From Halospina sp040196175 (GTDB taxonomy: Bacteria; Pseudomonadota; Gammaproteobacteria; Pseudomonadales; Oleiphilaceae): DNA of 64,000 nt. Positions within the stretch are counted from its first letter, which is position 1, and each line of letters begins with the position of its first letter. A model generated the notes under the pieces. It was not told the origin of the DNA, did not search any database, and was given only the letters and a program-made list of their open reading frames with translations. The stretch spans positions 1-64,000 of the forward strand of contig NZ_JBEFNF010000002.1 in the NCBI RefSeq assembly GCF_040196175.1. Reading direction: 5' to 3'. Shown piece after piece: positions 43,886-52,292 of the stretch. Both the position numbers and the translations under genes were made by a program.

Positions 43886-43987
43886 ATGAGCCCGTCCTAC
43901 ATGAGTGATGACGCGCTCATCGTGGTGGATGTCCAGGATGATTTCTGTCCTGGTGGTGCCAGGGTTTTCGGTGAAACTGATGCGTGA
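43886..43987 (+). pseudogene. pncA: Nicotinamidase/isochorismatase N-terminal remnant
   Basis: After GGAGG and ATG 43886 the frame reads MSPSYMSDDALIVVDVQDDF then CPGGA, the start of PncA-type cysteine hydrolases (LLVVDVQNDFCPGGAL, with the catalytic Asp). Similarity ends there; the frame continues for a few unrelated residues to TGA. The Lys and Cys of the catalytic triad are missing. It lies 92 bp before the DksA-like gene. Confidence 0.6.
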
Positions 43988-44079
43988 GGCAACCCGTCCA
44001 GTGGATCCTGATAGCATCAAAAAAGTCCTGGAACGTCATAAACAGCAATTGATTAAGGTGTATTGGAGTAATCGGGGCA

Positions 44080-44421
44080 ATGACTGAGGAAGCAGATCCG
44101 GATACCTGGCGCCAGCAACTTCTGGATTTCCGTGACGAGATCGAGGCACTGGAGCGTGATGAAGCCGATTGCGCCGGCACCGTGGAGCTGGATCAGCAGC
44201 GCATGGGACGTCTTTCGCGCATGGATGCGCTCCAAGGGCAGCAGATGGCGCAGGCCTCGGCACGGCGGCGCAAGGAAATGCTCACGCGCATTGAAGGTGC
44301 ACTGCGCCGGGTTGAAACCGGCGATTTCGGTTACTGCTTCGTGTGCGGTGAACCCATTGGAGCGAATCGCCTCCGTGTCGATCCCACAGTGACACGCTGC
44401 ATTGACTGCGTTGAGGCGTAA
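44080..44421 (+). CDS. DksA/TraR C4-type zinc-finger protein
   Basis: A 113-aa protein: a helical hairpin (residues 5-75, with ELDQQRMGRLSRMDALQGQQMAQASARRR) followed by a C4 zinc finger C-F-V-C...C-I-D-C (CFVCGEPIGANRL, then TRCIDC), as in DksA/TraR family proteins that bind RNA polymerase through its secondary channel. It is shorter than DksA (about 151 aa), closer to the RpoS-independent TraR-like members. It precedes the antiporter gene by 8 bp and may be co-transcribed. Confidence 0.85.
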   Translation: MTEEADPDTWRQQLLDFRDEIEALERDEADCAGTVELDQQRMGRLSRMDALQGQQMAQASARRRKEMLTRIEGALRRVETGDFGYCFVCGEPIGANRLRVDPTVTRCIDCVEA

Positions 44422-44429
44422 CGGCCCCG

Positions 44430-45614
44430 ATGCCCAATCCTGACCCAGGCACCACGCATCTGCTTTTTATCGGGTTGCTGCTGAGCTTGAGCATCCTGGC
44501 GGATGTGGTTGCTACCCGCACACGTTTGCCCCGCATTTCCCTGCTGGTGTTGATCGGCGTCGGTGTGGCCGCCTTCCAACAGGGTATCCTGGGGCAAGGG
44601 GAAGCCCGCCCGCTCGGAGAGCTGAGCGAACCTCTGATCAACATTGCACTGGTTATGGTGGCGTTCCTGCTGGGTGGTGAGCTGACGCTGGAGCGGCTGC
44701 GAACAACCGGGCCTGTCATTGTTGTACTTTCCGTGAGCGTAATTGTTGTGGGTGCCATTGCAGTGGCATCCGGGCTCATTGCCATGGGCTATCCGCTTGC
44801 AGTCGCGTTTTCGCTGGCGGCGATATCCGTTGCTACAGATCCTGCCGCGGTAAGCGAGGCCATCAGGGACAGTGGTCAGGAGGGCATCCAGGTTCAGGTA
44901 ATCCAGGGCATTGTAGCCATTGATGATGCCTGGGGTATCCTTGTTTTCGGGCTCGCCATGGCAGGATTGGGCTTTGTGACATCCGGTGATGCAGGCGCCG
45001 CAACTCTGCTGACAGCCGGTTGGGAACTGGGTGGAGCCGTGCTTGCAGGTGTGCTGCTTGGTGCTCCGGCAGCTTGGCTCACGGGTAGGCTGCGCCCGGG
45101 TGAACCTACCCAGGCCGAGGCACTGGCCCTGGTTTTCCTGATCGCGGGGATCACCGAATACATGCACCTGTCATCACTGCTGACGGCAATGGTGGCAGGG
45201 TTCGTGATCGTCAATACATCTTCCCACCATACGCGTTCGTTCGCGGAGATCGAGCACATTGAATGGCCTTTCCTGGTCTTCTTCTTTGTGCTTTCCGGTG
45301 CGAGCGTTGACTTTGATTATCTCGGCTCAGCAGGGATGCTGCTTGCGGTCTACATCGGACTCCGGGTCCTGGGGCGTTACGCGGGTGGACGTGCGGGTCT
45401 GGCGCTGCTTGGCCGGCACGGGCAGAGGATGAGTCGTGATGTGGGGCTGGCGCTGACGCCGCAGGCCGGTGTTGCCATGGGTATGGCGCTTTTGGCCGCA
45501 GAACGTCATCCGCAATACGGCAGCCTGATCGTGGCTACCGTGGTGACTTCCACGATTGTGTTTGAGCTGGTCGGTCCACTGCTGGTTAAGCGTGTGGTGT
45601 CATCTCCCGGGTAG
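44430..45614 (+). CDS. Cation:proton antiporter (CPA family)
   Basis: A 394-aa integral membrane protein with about 11-12 helices. The conserved acidic motif appears in the central helices: AAISVATDPAAVSEAI (the TDP motif of NhaP/Kef-like carriers) and the GIVAIDDAWGILVFGL motif (the DD pair). Absence of a C-terminal TrkA-N or RCK domain distinguishes it from KefB/C. Na+/H+ or K+/H+ exchange would suit a halophile. It ends with a 15-bp overlap with the convergent yajL-like gene. Confidence 0.85.
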   Translation: MPNPDPGTTHLLFIGLLLSLSILADVVATRTRLPRISLLVLIGVGVAAFQQGILGQGEARPLGELSEPLINIALVMVAFLLGGELTLERLRTTGPVIVVLSVSVIVVGAIAVASGLIAMGYPLAVAFSLAAISVATDPAAVSEAIRDSGQEGIQVQVIQGIVAIDDAWGILVFGLAMAGLGFVTSGDAGAATLLTAGWELGGAVLAGVLLGAPAAWLTGRLRPGEPTQAEALALVFLIAGITEYMHLSSLLTAMVAGFVIVNTSSHHTRSFAEIEHIEWPFLVFFFVLSGASVDFDYLGSAGMLLAVYIGLRVLGRYAGGRAGLALLGRHGQRMSRDVGLALTPQAGVAMGMALLAAERHPQYGSLIVATVVTSTIVFELVGPLLVKRVVSSPG

Positions 45615-46160
45615 TACCATTGGCGCCGCCACTTCATTGCGTTTGGCCTGACCGCATAGGTGTTCAACCAGCGTCAGAGCGAATTCCAGCGCAGTCCCTG
45701 GCCCCTGGCTGGTAATGCAGTGGCCATCAACGACCACCCGTTGTGAAATCCGGGACTGATCGGAGAGCCGGTTCTGGAAGCCGGGGTGGGCTGTTGCGGC
45801 CCTGCCCTGCAGCAGGCCGTTGGGTTCCAGCGCCACCGCTGGGGCGGCGCACAAGGCCGCGTAAAGCCTGCCCGATTGTCTCTGGGCCTGCAGCATTGCG
45901 GCCAGTGACTGGCATTCACCGAGCTTCTGGGCTCCCGGCATGCCGCCTGGAAGTGCAATCAGATCGAAGGTGCGGCCGGTGCAATCGGTGATTAGGGCAT
46001 CCGCCGTGATCCGGGTTTGGCGGGCTGCCGTCACAGCTGGGTCAGCGTGAACGCTGGCTACAGTCACATCTACGCTTGCCCGCCGGAGCACATCAATGAT
46101 GGTGACGGACTCGATATCTTCGCTGCCGTCGGCAATGGGAACCAGCGCCGTTACGGTCAT
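45600..46160 (-). CDS. yajL: DJ-1/PfpI family protein, YajL type
   Basis: A 186-aa protein of the DJ-1 superfamily, linked to oxidative-stress protection and deglycase or chaperone activity (debated). Nucleophile C104 lies in the elbow YAALCAAPAVAL; the conserved acidic residue that depresses its pKa lies in PIADGSEDIESV (Glu14/Glu17). DLIALPGGMPGAQKL is diagnostic of YajL/ThiJ. AAAGGAG is seven bases before ATG. It is convergent with the antiporter gene. Confidence 0.88.
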   Translation of the reverse strand: MTVTALVPIADGSEDIESVTIIDVLRRASVDVTVASVHADPAVTAARQTRITADALITDCTGRTFDLIALPGGMPGAQKLGECQSLAAMLQAQRQSGRLYAALCAAPAVALEPNGLLQGRAATAHPGFQNRLSDQSRISQRVVVDGHCITSQGPGTALEFALTLVEHLCGQAKRNEVAAPMVLPGR

Positions 46161-46181
46161 AGCATCTCCTTTTCGGAGGTA

Positions 46182-46796
46182 TTACAGGCTTGCCTCAATG
46201 AATGTGGGACCAAAACCGAAATTCCACAACAGGCCAGTGGTGGCAAGTGTGCTGACCAGCAGCACAAGTGCGAGGGTCAGGATCCCGCCGCAGTAGACCA
46301 TGGATTGTTCTTTGCTCATCCCCATTACCACGGGAACGCCCTTCCACATCAGCCAAGCGCCGTAACAGGCGGCTGCCAGCAGGATCATCGCATTGCCCCA
46401 GGGATCCGGGTAGAGCAGGGTCAGTCCGGCAATGTACATGGGCGTCAGGGAATAGGCCACGAGCGCCAGAGCGTTGTTGCCGTTATCCCGCTCCGCCGCG
46501 CCAAAGGTGGTGGCCATCCAGTTGATGCCATAACCCAGGGCAAAGCTGCCTGCAATAATGGCCAGGTAGGTCAGCACCGACAGCTGCATGGCGCTGTCCG
46601 GGGTCAGCATGATGACGCGGTCACCGATGTTCCAGCCGGTTTCGACAGTGCCGATGTAGGCACAGACCGGCCCTATGGCAGCTAAAAGCAGGATGTAGAG
46701 GCCGTAGACCGCCATTGGCGTGGGTTTTTCCTGTTTGATGGCGGCCCATTCCGTTTCAGGGCGGAAGAGCATGCCTATCGCGTGATTAAGGATCAT
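46182..46796 (-). CDS. YIP1 family membrane protein
   Basis: A 204-aa protein with five hydrophobic helices. The opening HAIGMLFRPETEWAAIKQEK is the cytosolic signature of bacterial YIP1-domain proteins. Function unknown. ATG 46796 fits the family; the frame upstream to 46904 adds a Cys-rich stretch without homology. It lies 22 bp upstream of yajL on the same strand, so the two may form an operon. Confidence 0.82.
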   Translation of the reverse strand: MILNHAIGMLFRPETEWAAIKQEKPTPMAVYGLYILLLAAIGPVCAYIGTVETGWNIGDRVIMLTPDSAMQLSVLTYLAIIAGSFALGYGINWMATTFGAAERDNGNNALALVAYSLTPMYIAGLTLLYPDPWGNAMILLAAACYGAWLMWKGVPVVMGMSKEQSMVYCGGILTLALVLLVSTLATTGLLWNFGFGPTFIEASL

Positions 46797-46977
46797 GATG
46801 CAGTTCCCTGTTTTGTTTTTGGTGAAGCAGAGCCAGCACGGCCCAAAACAGCTGACAGTGTAATACACCAGAGTGACAGTGCGGGAAGCAGTCCGCTGCT
46901 GCATTGCGTTATATCAAGACAGCTGTTGAAAGCAGGGTCTGGTAGACTGCACGCCCACCTCAGAGGAGTTCCGGATA

Positions 46978-47706
46978 ATGGTGGAGTTGGCACTGTACCA
47001 GATCCTGCTTGCCAATCTTGTCGTGCTTGCCGGCGCCTGTCTTCAGGGTGTGGTGGGTTATGGTGTTGGCACCCTATCCGCGCCGTTGCTGTTTCTCATC
47101 AGCCCGGTCCTGGTGCCGGGACCGCTGACACTCAATGCCACTCTGCTTACTATCATGATGCTCGTGCGCAACCGCACAGCTGTAAGAGTACGCGAGGTGC
47201 GGATCGCCATCGGGGGCGGTGTGGTTGGAACCTGTCTGGCGGCGGTCACGCTCATGGCGGTGTCACCGCGTGGGTTTGAGCTGATTTTCGGGGTTCTTAT
47301 CCTGGTTGCCGTGGGGCTGAGCGTGGCGGGCTGGCGTCCGCGTCTGAGCGGGCGCAGCAGCGTTCTGGCAGGCATGGCGTCCACCTTTATGGGCACCATC
47401 ACGGCAGTTGGGGGACCGCCTATTGCCATGATCTATCAGAACGAGCGCGGCCCACTGGTGCGTGCCAACATGTCTGCATTTTTTCTTTTCGCCAGTCTTC
47501 TGAGTCTGAGCGCGTTGGCATTTTCCGGCTATCTGGGTGCGCGTGAATGGCTTCTTTTCCTTGTTACCTTTCCCGGTGTTATTGCTGGCTTCCTGCTGTC
47601 AGCTCGTCTTGTGGGGCGTATTGATGGCGAGCGTCTGCGCGGGTTGATTCTGGGGGTAGCCGCGCTTGGCGGGGCGATCGCGTTGGTTCGGGGCCTGTTG
47701 ATGTAG
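46978..47706 (+). CDS. TauE/SafE family (TSUP) anion exporter
   Basis: A 242-aa membrane protein with about eight helices. LVVLAGACLQGVVGYGVGTLSAPLLFL (residues 14-40) is the first conserved TSUP block and GMASTFMGTITAVGGPPIAMIYQNERGP the second. The family exports sulfite, sulfoacetate or related organosulfur anions. No taurine or sulfonate genes are adjacent, so the substrate is open. AGAGGAG lies nine bases before ATG, and it is divergent from the YIP1 gene. Confidence 0.85.
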   Translation: MVELALYQILLANLVVLAGACLQGVVGYGVGTLSAPLLFLISPVLVPGPLTLNATLLTIMMLVRNRTAVRVREVRIAIGGGVVGTCLAAVTLMAVSPRGFELIFGVLILVAVGLSVAGWRPRLSGRSSVLAGMASTFMGTITAVGGPPIAMIYQNERGPLVRANMSAFFLFASLLSLSALAFSGYLGAREWLLFLVTFPGVIAGFLLSARLVGRIDGERLRGLILGVAALGGAIALVRGLLM

Positions 47707-47729
47707 CGTTCAGGCCCGGTCCTTCTGCT

Positions 47730-48650
47730 TCAGCGGGGAGTGGTGTGGCCCGCAACCGCCTGCTGGTAGGCCTTTTCCGCCTCCTCGGCCAGCTCGTCCA
47801 GCCCCTGCAGATGGCGGCTGTTGTCCTGCTGCCAGGGGTGGAAGCTGTATTTGAAGTATTCCAGCCATAACGGGATCTGGCGGCGCAGCAGGCCGGGGCG
47901 GCCGAACAGGGTGTTGAGCACCGTAAGGTGGCCGCGCCAGCCCTCGCGCTGGCAGGCCTCGCTGGTGGCACTCATCTGCAAGTAGAAGCGGGTAACGTTG
48001 GCCCAGAAGAGAGTGGTGGCGCGCAGCATGCCCACCACCCGGTGCGCATAGGCCTGCGGACCGCGCCCCACGCATTTCTCCCAAACGTCGTAGCAGACGG
48101 ATTTGTGCTCGACCTCTTCCATGGCATGCCACTCCCACATGCGCCGGTAATCCTCCTGCGAGCCCTCCAGGATTTCCGGGTGGTCCAGCAGGAAGCCGCC
48201 CATCAGTGCCGTGAAGTGTTCCAGCGCAATGGTCTCGCACAGCAGGTCCTGGCGGCTGCCGTGCTTCTTGAACCAGTCGAGCATCTGGCGCACATGCTGG
48301 TCGAGGCGCCCTGCGGGCAGCCCGGCGTCTTCCATGAGCTGGTTGTATTCGGCGTGCTCGCGGCTGTGGTAGGCCTCCTGGGCGATGAAGGCAGAGGCCG
48401 CCTTGCGCAGGTCCGGGTCTGGGATCTCATCCCGGTAGGCGCGCACCGCATCGATGAACAGCCGCTCCCCGGCCGGGAAGAACAGCGACAGGGTGTTCAT
48501 GAACTGGCTCAGGTGTGGGCCCATGGCATGCCAGTCGTGGATGCGTTCTTTCGGTGGCAGGAAGTGCAGATCCCGGCGCTCGGGAATAACCATGTTGTCC
48601 TGCCCGGCATCCGATGTGTGCTGATCGTTGGTGGCGGTGGATGTGGCCAT
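47730..48650 (-). CDS. PF10118 metal-dependent hydrolase, copy 1
   Basis: A 306-aa protein of the predicted metal-dependent hydrolase family PF10118 (COG3687). Diagnostic segments: RRDLHFLPPKERIHDWH near residue 30, LSFFPAGERLFIDAVR-like LSLFFPAGERLFIDAVRAY, FIAQEAYHSREHAEYNQLM, FTALMGGFLLDHPEIL, and EWHAMEEVEHKSVCYDVW; the His/Glu-rich positions suggest a di-metal four-helix site. ATG 48650 has GGAGG seven bases upstream; the longer frame to 48962 runs back into copy 2. It is strongly similar to copy 2 along its whole length, a tandem duplication. Confidence 0.85.
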   Translation of the reverse strand: MATSTATNDQHTSDAGQDNMVIPERRDLHFLPPKERIHDWHAMGPHLSQFMNTLSLFFPAGERLFIDAVRAYRDEIPDPDLRKAASAFIAQEAYHSREHAEYNQLMEDAGLPAGRLDQHVRQMLDWFKKHGSRQDLLCETIALEHFTALMGGFLLDHPEILEGSQEDYRRMWEWHAMEEVEHKSVCYDVWEKCVGRGPQAYAHRVVGMLRATTLFWANVTRFYLQMSATSEACQREGWRGHLTVLNTLFGRPGLLRRQIPLWLEYFKYSFHPWQQDNSRHLQGLDELAEEAEKAYQQAVAGHTTPR

Positions 48651-48755
48651 GGCACGTCCTCCCTGTTCGCTGGGTCTTACACTCACCGTAACCCGGCGTT
48701 GTAATGGGGCAAGACTGAGGTGACGCGGGTAAGCGTCAGACTGGCGAGCGGGTGG

Positions 48756-48779
48756 AAAAAGGCCCGGGTGAACCGGGCC
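48756..48779 (-). terminator. Terminator after hydrolase copy 2
   Basis: Reading on the minus strand, GGCCCGG and CCGGGCC form a 7-bp stem with a short loop, followed by TTTTT. It is placed 33 bp beyond the stop of copy 2 and would separate the two hydrolase transcripts. Confidence 0.85.
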
Positions 48780-48811
48780 AAGGGGTTGGAGAACTTTTGT
48801 CGTCCCGAAGA

Positions 48812-49756
48812 TCAGTGATGGGTGTGGTGATTGTGACCTTCCCCGGTCATCGCCTTCTGATAGGCTTCTTCGGCTTCTTCGGCCAGTTCGTTCAGGTGCG
48901 CGATGTGGTGGCTGTTGTTCTGCTGCCAGGGATGGAAACTGTATTTGAAGTACACCAGCCACTCGGGAATCTGGCGGCGCAGTACACCCGGCTTGCCAAG
49001 CAGGGTGTTGAGCACGGTCAGGTGGCCGCGCCAGCCTTCCTTCTGGCAGGCGTCGCTGTTATTCACCATCTGTAAATAGAAGCCCACGACCAATGGCCAG
49101 AATATGGCGGTGGCGGCGCTCATGCCGAAGGCGCGCTTGAGGTAGGCGGTGGGCCCCCGCCCAATGCACTTTTCCCAGACATCAAAGCACACCGCCTTGT
49201 GCTCGACTTCCTCCATGGCGTGCCACTGCCACATCCGGAGATAGTCGTCCTGGGATCCCTGCATAACCTCGGGATGATCCAGCAGGAAGCCGCCCATGAG
49301 TGCGGTGAAGTGCTCCAGGGCAATGGTGGCGTTGAGCGGCATACTCTTGGGGGTGCGATCCTTGAGGAAGTCCAGCAGAGACCACACGAAAGCGTCCAGC
49401 TTATCCGCCGGAAGCCCTTCCTCCTGCATCAGTTTGTTGTACTCGATGTGTTCGCGGCTGTGCATGGCTTCCTGGCCGATGAAAGCGGTGGCGGCCTTCT
49501 TCAGGTCCGGATCCGGGATCTGGTCACGGTAGGAGCGCAGGGCGTCGATGAAAAGCCGCTCGCCGGCCGGGAAGAACAGGGAGAGGGCATTCATGAACTG
49601 CGTCATGTGCGCCCCCTGGGCATGCCAGTCGTGGATGCGCTCCTTTGGCGGCAGGAAATGCAGGTCCCGGCGCTCTGGCATTACCATACCGTCGTCGCCC
49701 GGGCCCTGGATGTTCTCGTCGGTTGCGTGTTCTTTGGCTGCGGTTGCGGCTGTCAT
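48812..49756 (-). CDS. PF10118 metal-dependent hydrolase, copy 2
   Basis: A 314-aa paralogue of copy 1 with the same motifs (ERRDLHFLPPKERIHDWHAQ, LSLFFPAGERLFIDALRSY, FIGQEAMHSREHIEYNKLM, WHAMEEVEHKAVCFDVWEK). The C-terminal tail EGHNHHTHH is His-rich and unlike copy 1, possibly metal-binding. It lies directly downstream of an elongated MerR-type promoter. The enzyme's substrate is unknown. Confidence 0.88.
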   Translation of the reverse strand: MTAATAAKEHATDENIQGPGDDGMVMPERRDLHFLPPKERIHDWHAQGAHMTQFMNALSLFFPAGERLFIDALRSYRDQIPDPDLKKAATAFIGQEAMHSREHIEYNKLMQEEGLPADKLDAFVWSLLDFLKDRTPKSMPLNATIALEHFTALMGGFLLDHPEVMQGSQDDYLRMWQWHAMEEVEHKAVCFDVWEKCIGRGPTAYLKRAFGMSAATAIFWPLVVGFYLQMVNNSDACQKEGWRGHLTVLNTLLGKPGVLRRQIPEWLVYFKYSFHPWQQNNSHHIAHLNELAEEAEEAYQKAMTGEGHNHHTHH

Positions 49757-49792
49757 GGCGGCCCTCCCCTTGATGATTGTCAGCCTCCATCA

Positions 49793-49828
49793 GTATTACA
49801 TTGATGAAAGTCACAATGCTCAATGTAA
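49793..49828 (-). promoter_or_regulatory. MerR-type promoter with 19-bp spacer and operator dyad
   Basis: On the minus strand TTGAGC (49823-49818) and TAATAC (49798-49793) have the look of -35 and -10 boxes but are 19 bases apart, too long for ordinary sigma-70 but normal for MerR-activated promoters. A perfect dyad TTACATTGA/TCAATGTAA (49796-49804 and 49820-49828) overlaps both boxes. A start about 30 bases before the hydrolase ATG follows. The MerR gene is immediately upstream. Confidence 0.65.
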
Positions 49829-49908
49829 CAGTATTCGGGGGTGCAGCAAGTCTGAGATGACGCAATTGGACGTCATATCAGTCAATCACGTGGGTGGGCG
49901 ATACAAGG

Positions 49909-50694
49909 TTATTCCGTGTGATTCTGGGATTCGGGGAGGTTGAGATGATCCAGAATGTAAGCCAGCCGATCGCCCAGATGCCGATCCGCGGCTTTCTGCA
50001 TAGCCCGTGCTACTTCCGGCAGTACAGCCATCTCCACCAGCGGACGAAGGCGCCAAATCAGCTGGGCGAGCTCTTCGGACTCACCAGGGGGCGGCAGATT
50101 CTGGCCGTAGCGGCTGAAGATGTGGCGCTCCACCAGCTTGACCATCTCCTCGGCTGCCTGCTCAACGTTATGGCGGAGGTAGGCTACCACATCCAGCATA
50201 TCTTCAAGCGGGATGCCGGTCTTGGCCAGTTCCGAGCCGGCGTGCAGAATGCGTGGACTTGGAATGCGGTAGCGCCGGCCCTCGGGAATGATGAGCTCCA
50301 GCTCTTGCGCGCGCTTGAGCGCACGGCCCATAAAAATGCTGCCAAAGCGCTGTACCAGTTCACGTTTCGTGAGGTATTCGGGCAGTTCGTCCGACCAGGG
50401 GCTGACCACGGCCTTCTCAAGCCCAAGGATGTGCTCGATGCCGTTGCCCTTTTCCCAGCTTTCCATCAGTTCGGCGATGTTGTTGAGCGTGTAGCCGCGT
50501 TCCAGTAATCGGCCGATGATGCGCAGCCGCGAAAGATGGGTCTCGCTGTAGATACCCTTACGTCCACGGCGTTCCGGGGGCGGTATGAGGCTGCGCTCCT
50601 GGTAGACCCGGATATTGCGCACCGTCATGCCGCTGGCGCGCGCCAGCTGGTCGATGGAAAACTCGCCGGATTCCTGATTACCGCTCTGCGCCAT
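49909..50694 (-). CDS. MerR family transcriptional regulator
   Basis: A 261-aa regulator. Winged helix-turn-helix at residues about 13-82 (SIDQLARASGMTVRNIRVYQERSLIPPPERRGRKGIYSETHLSRLRIIGRLLERGYTLNNI). The long C-terminal effector part (about 110-250) has no cysteine pattern for metals, so an organic or protein ligand is likelier. It is transcribed toward the hydrolase genes on the same strand; the dyad downstream (49796-49828) is its probable target. Its substrate signal is unknown. Confidence 0.9.
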   Translation of the reverse strand: MAQSGNQESGEFSIDQLARASGMTVRNIRVYQERSLIPPPERRGRKGIYSETHLSRLRIIGRLLERGYTLNNIAELMESWEKGNGIEHILGLEKAVVSPWSDELPEYLTKRELVQRFGSIFMGRALKRAQELELIIPEGRRYRIPSPRILHAGSELAKTGIPLEDMLDVVAYLRHNVEQAAEEMVKLVERHIFSRYGQNLPPPGESEELAQLIWRLRPLVEMAVLPEVARAMQKAADRHLGDRLAYILDHLNLPESQNHTE

Positions 50695-50706
50695 GGGCGG
50701 TCTCTG

Positions 50707-50729
50707 GCCGTTTCATGAATGAAAACGGC
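50707..50729. promoter_or_regulatory. Dyad upstream of the MerR gene
   Basis: GCCGTTT (50707-50713) and AAACGGC (50723-50729) form a perfect 7-bp inverted repeat around a 9-base spacer, 13 bp upstream of the regulator start. It differs in sequence from the dyad at 49796-49828, so autoregulation by the same protein is uncertain. Confidence 0.5.
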
Positions 50730-50804
50730 ATTTTAGCGCGGAAGCCGGGGAAAGAATAGCGCCATCTCACCATTGTGTGATGGCGCTGTGGTTAGTCGAA
50801 GGGT

Positions 50805-52292
50805 TCAGCGGCCGCGCTTGCGGCGCCACAGATAGCGGACGGACAGCCAGGTGGCGCTCAGACAGAGCAGGGTGCCACCGCTCAACAGCGCCAGGACCAG
50901 AGCATACCAGGCGACGCTGCCAGGGTTGAGTACCGGGAAATCCAGGCTGTGCAGGCCATTGTAGAGCCAGCGGTTGAGCCGGGTGAGCGGCGTTGAGTGC
51001 TGGAGCACCCCGCCGGTGGCTGGATCAATGTAGAGACGGGCGCCGTCATCATAGGTTGCGCGGTAGACCGGCAGGGTGGGTTGTTCCCCGCCAATACGGG
51101 CTGCCCGGCCTGCGTAGTAGTAGGCGTCGTACGCGTTCTGCTTCCGGAAGGCGGTTAATTCACTGTCCCCGGCCTTGGCGGCCTCCCTGACCCGGTTTGC
51201 CGGCAGGTTGCCGTCCTCTCCCACGGGAGCGGCGGCCTGCGAGGCGGGGTACAACTGTTCGGCCCCGCTGGCGTCCATGGTGCGGTAGTAGCGTTGACCA
51301 TTGAACCGGTGCAGTTGCAGCTCGCGGGGTGTAGCGCCTGCAAGTCCGCCAACCTGTGCTGGGGCACTGGCCTGCTCATGGGTTGCCGGGCTGCTGTGGC
51401 CCAGGCGCTGCCCCAGTGCCGGGTCCCGGTCCGCCGAGGTCCAATAGAAGGGGGTCATCGACAGCAGCCCGCTGAACACCCAGGTTGCCGCCAGTGTGCC
51501 AAAGGCCAGACCCAGGTAATGGTGCCACCGGAACAGGCCCTGGAGGGGACTGACGCCGCCCCGGCGCTTATTCCAGCGCATCAGCATGAGCCCCAGTATG
51601 AGGCCACTGAGGGTGGCCAGGGTCCCGATGCCGGAAACCCAGAGCACGACCTGGCGCCAGACGCCGCTGAGCTGGCGCAGCTGGGTCGGGTAGATCCAGT
51701 GGATAACCGGGCCGGCGTAGCCCCAGACCCGCTCATGGAAGGTGGTGCTGTGGATGACTTCGCCGGTAGGGCGTGAGAGGTACAGATGGGTTCCGGCGTC
51801 ATCCGCCAGTGCCACGCGCCAGAGTGGCGCCGGGGCGCGGACGTGGCTGTTCACCGTCCACTGATCCGGCCCATCCAGCCGCGTGACCGAGGCCACGGCG
51901 GCGCCACTGAGTTCACGCGCCCGCTTACGGGCTTGTTGCCGGTTCAGTGGTGGCGCGGGTTGGCCGGTGTCGGCGAAGGCGCTGCGCCATTGCCCTTGGG
52001 CGTTCATGGCATGGATCCGGGGGCGCTCGCCGGGCTGGTTGATCCGCAGGGCCGCGGGTTCTTCCAGATTCAGCGCGGCCAACGCCCTGGTGGGCGTTGC
52101 CGCGAGCTGGCCAGGGTCCATTGGGGCGAGCCACGCCATGCGATCACTGGCCGGGGTCCGTGGGTAGCCCTCGAACATCATGACGATGCCCGAGGCGAAC
52201 CACAGCAGCAGGATCAGGCTCATCGCGAGCCCGAGGTAGCGGTGAACCGGGATGAGCCAGCGCAGGGTCCGTTTTTTGAGCCAGCCTGCCAT
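50805..52292 (-). CDS. PepSY-associated transmembrane protein
   Basis: A 495-aa protein with about four transmembrane helices (near residues 15-40, 210-235, 255-280 and 455-480) and periplasmic PepSY domains. N-terminal KKRTLRWLIPVHRYLGLAMSLILLLWFASGIVMMFEGYPR fits PepSY-associated TM proteins (PiuB-like), often partners of TonB receptors in metal or siderophore use. ATG overlaps the receptor stop by one base (TGATG). The operon is under the cobalamin riboswitch upstream of the receptor; a role in cobalamin handling is inference. Confidence 0.85.
   Translation of the reverse strand: MAGWLKKRTLRWLIPVHRYLGLAMSLILLLWFASGIVMMFEGYPRTPASDRMAWLAPMDPGQLAATPTRALAALNLEEPAALRINQPGERPRIHAMNAQGQWRSAFADTGQPAPPLNRQQARKRARELSGAAVASVTRLDGPDQWTVNSHVRAPAPLWRVALADDAGTHLYLSRPTGEVIHSTTFHERVWGYAGPVIHWIYPTQLRQLSGVWRQVVLWVSGIGTLATLSGLILGLMLMRWNKRRGGVSPLQGLFRWHHYLGLAFGTLAATWVFSGLLSMTPFYWTSADRDPALGQRLGHSSPATHEQASAPAQVGGLAGATPRELQLHRFNGQRYYRTMDASGAEQLYPASQAAAPVGEDGNLPANRVREAAKAGDSELTAFRKQNAYDAYYYAGRAARIGGEQPTLPVYRATYDDGARLYIDPATGGVLQHSTPLTRLNRWLYNGLHSLDFPVLNPGSVAWYALVLALLSGGTLLCLSATWLSVRYLWRRKRGR

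Noticed and set aside
48683..48710. Second MerR operator before hydrolase copy 1
   Set aside because: Only TTACA/TGTAA ends match and the spacing (28 bases overall) differs from the 33-base dyad before copy 2; mentioned in the finding but not listed as a feature.
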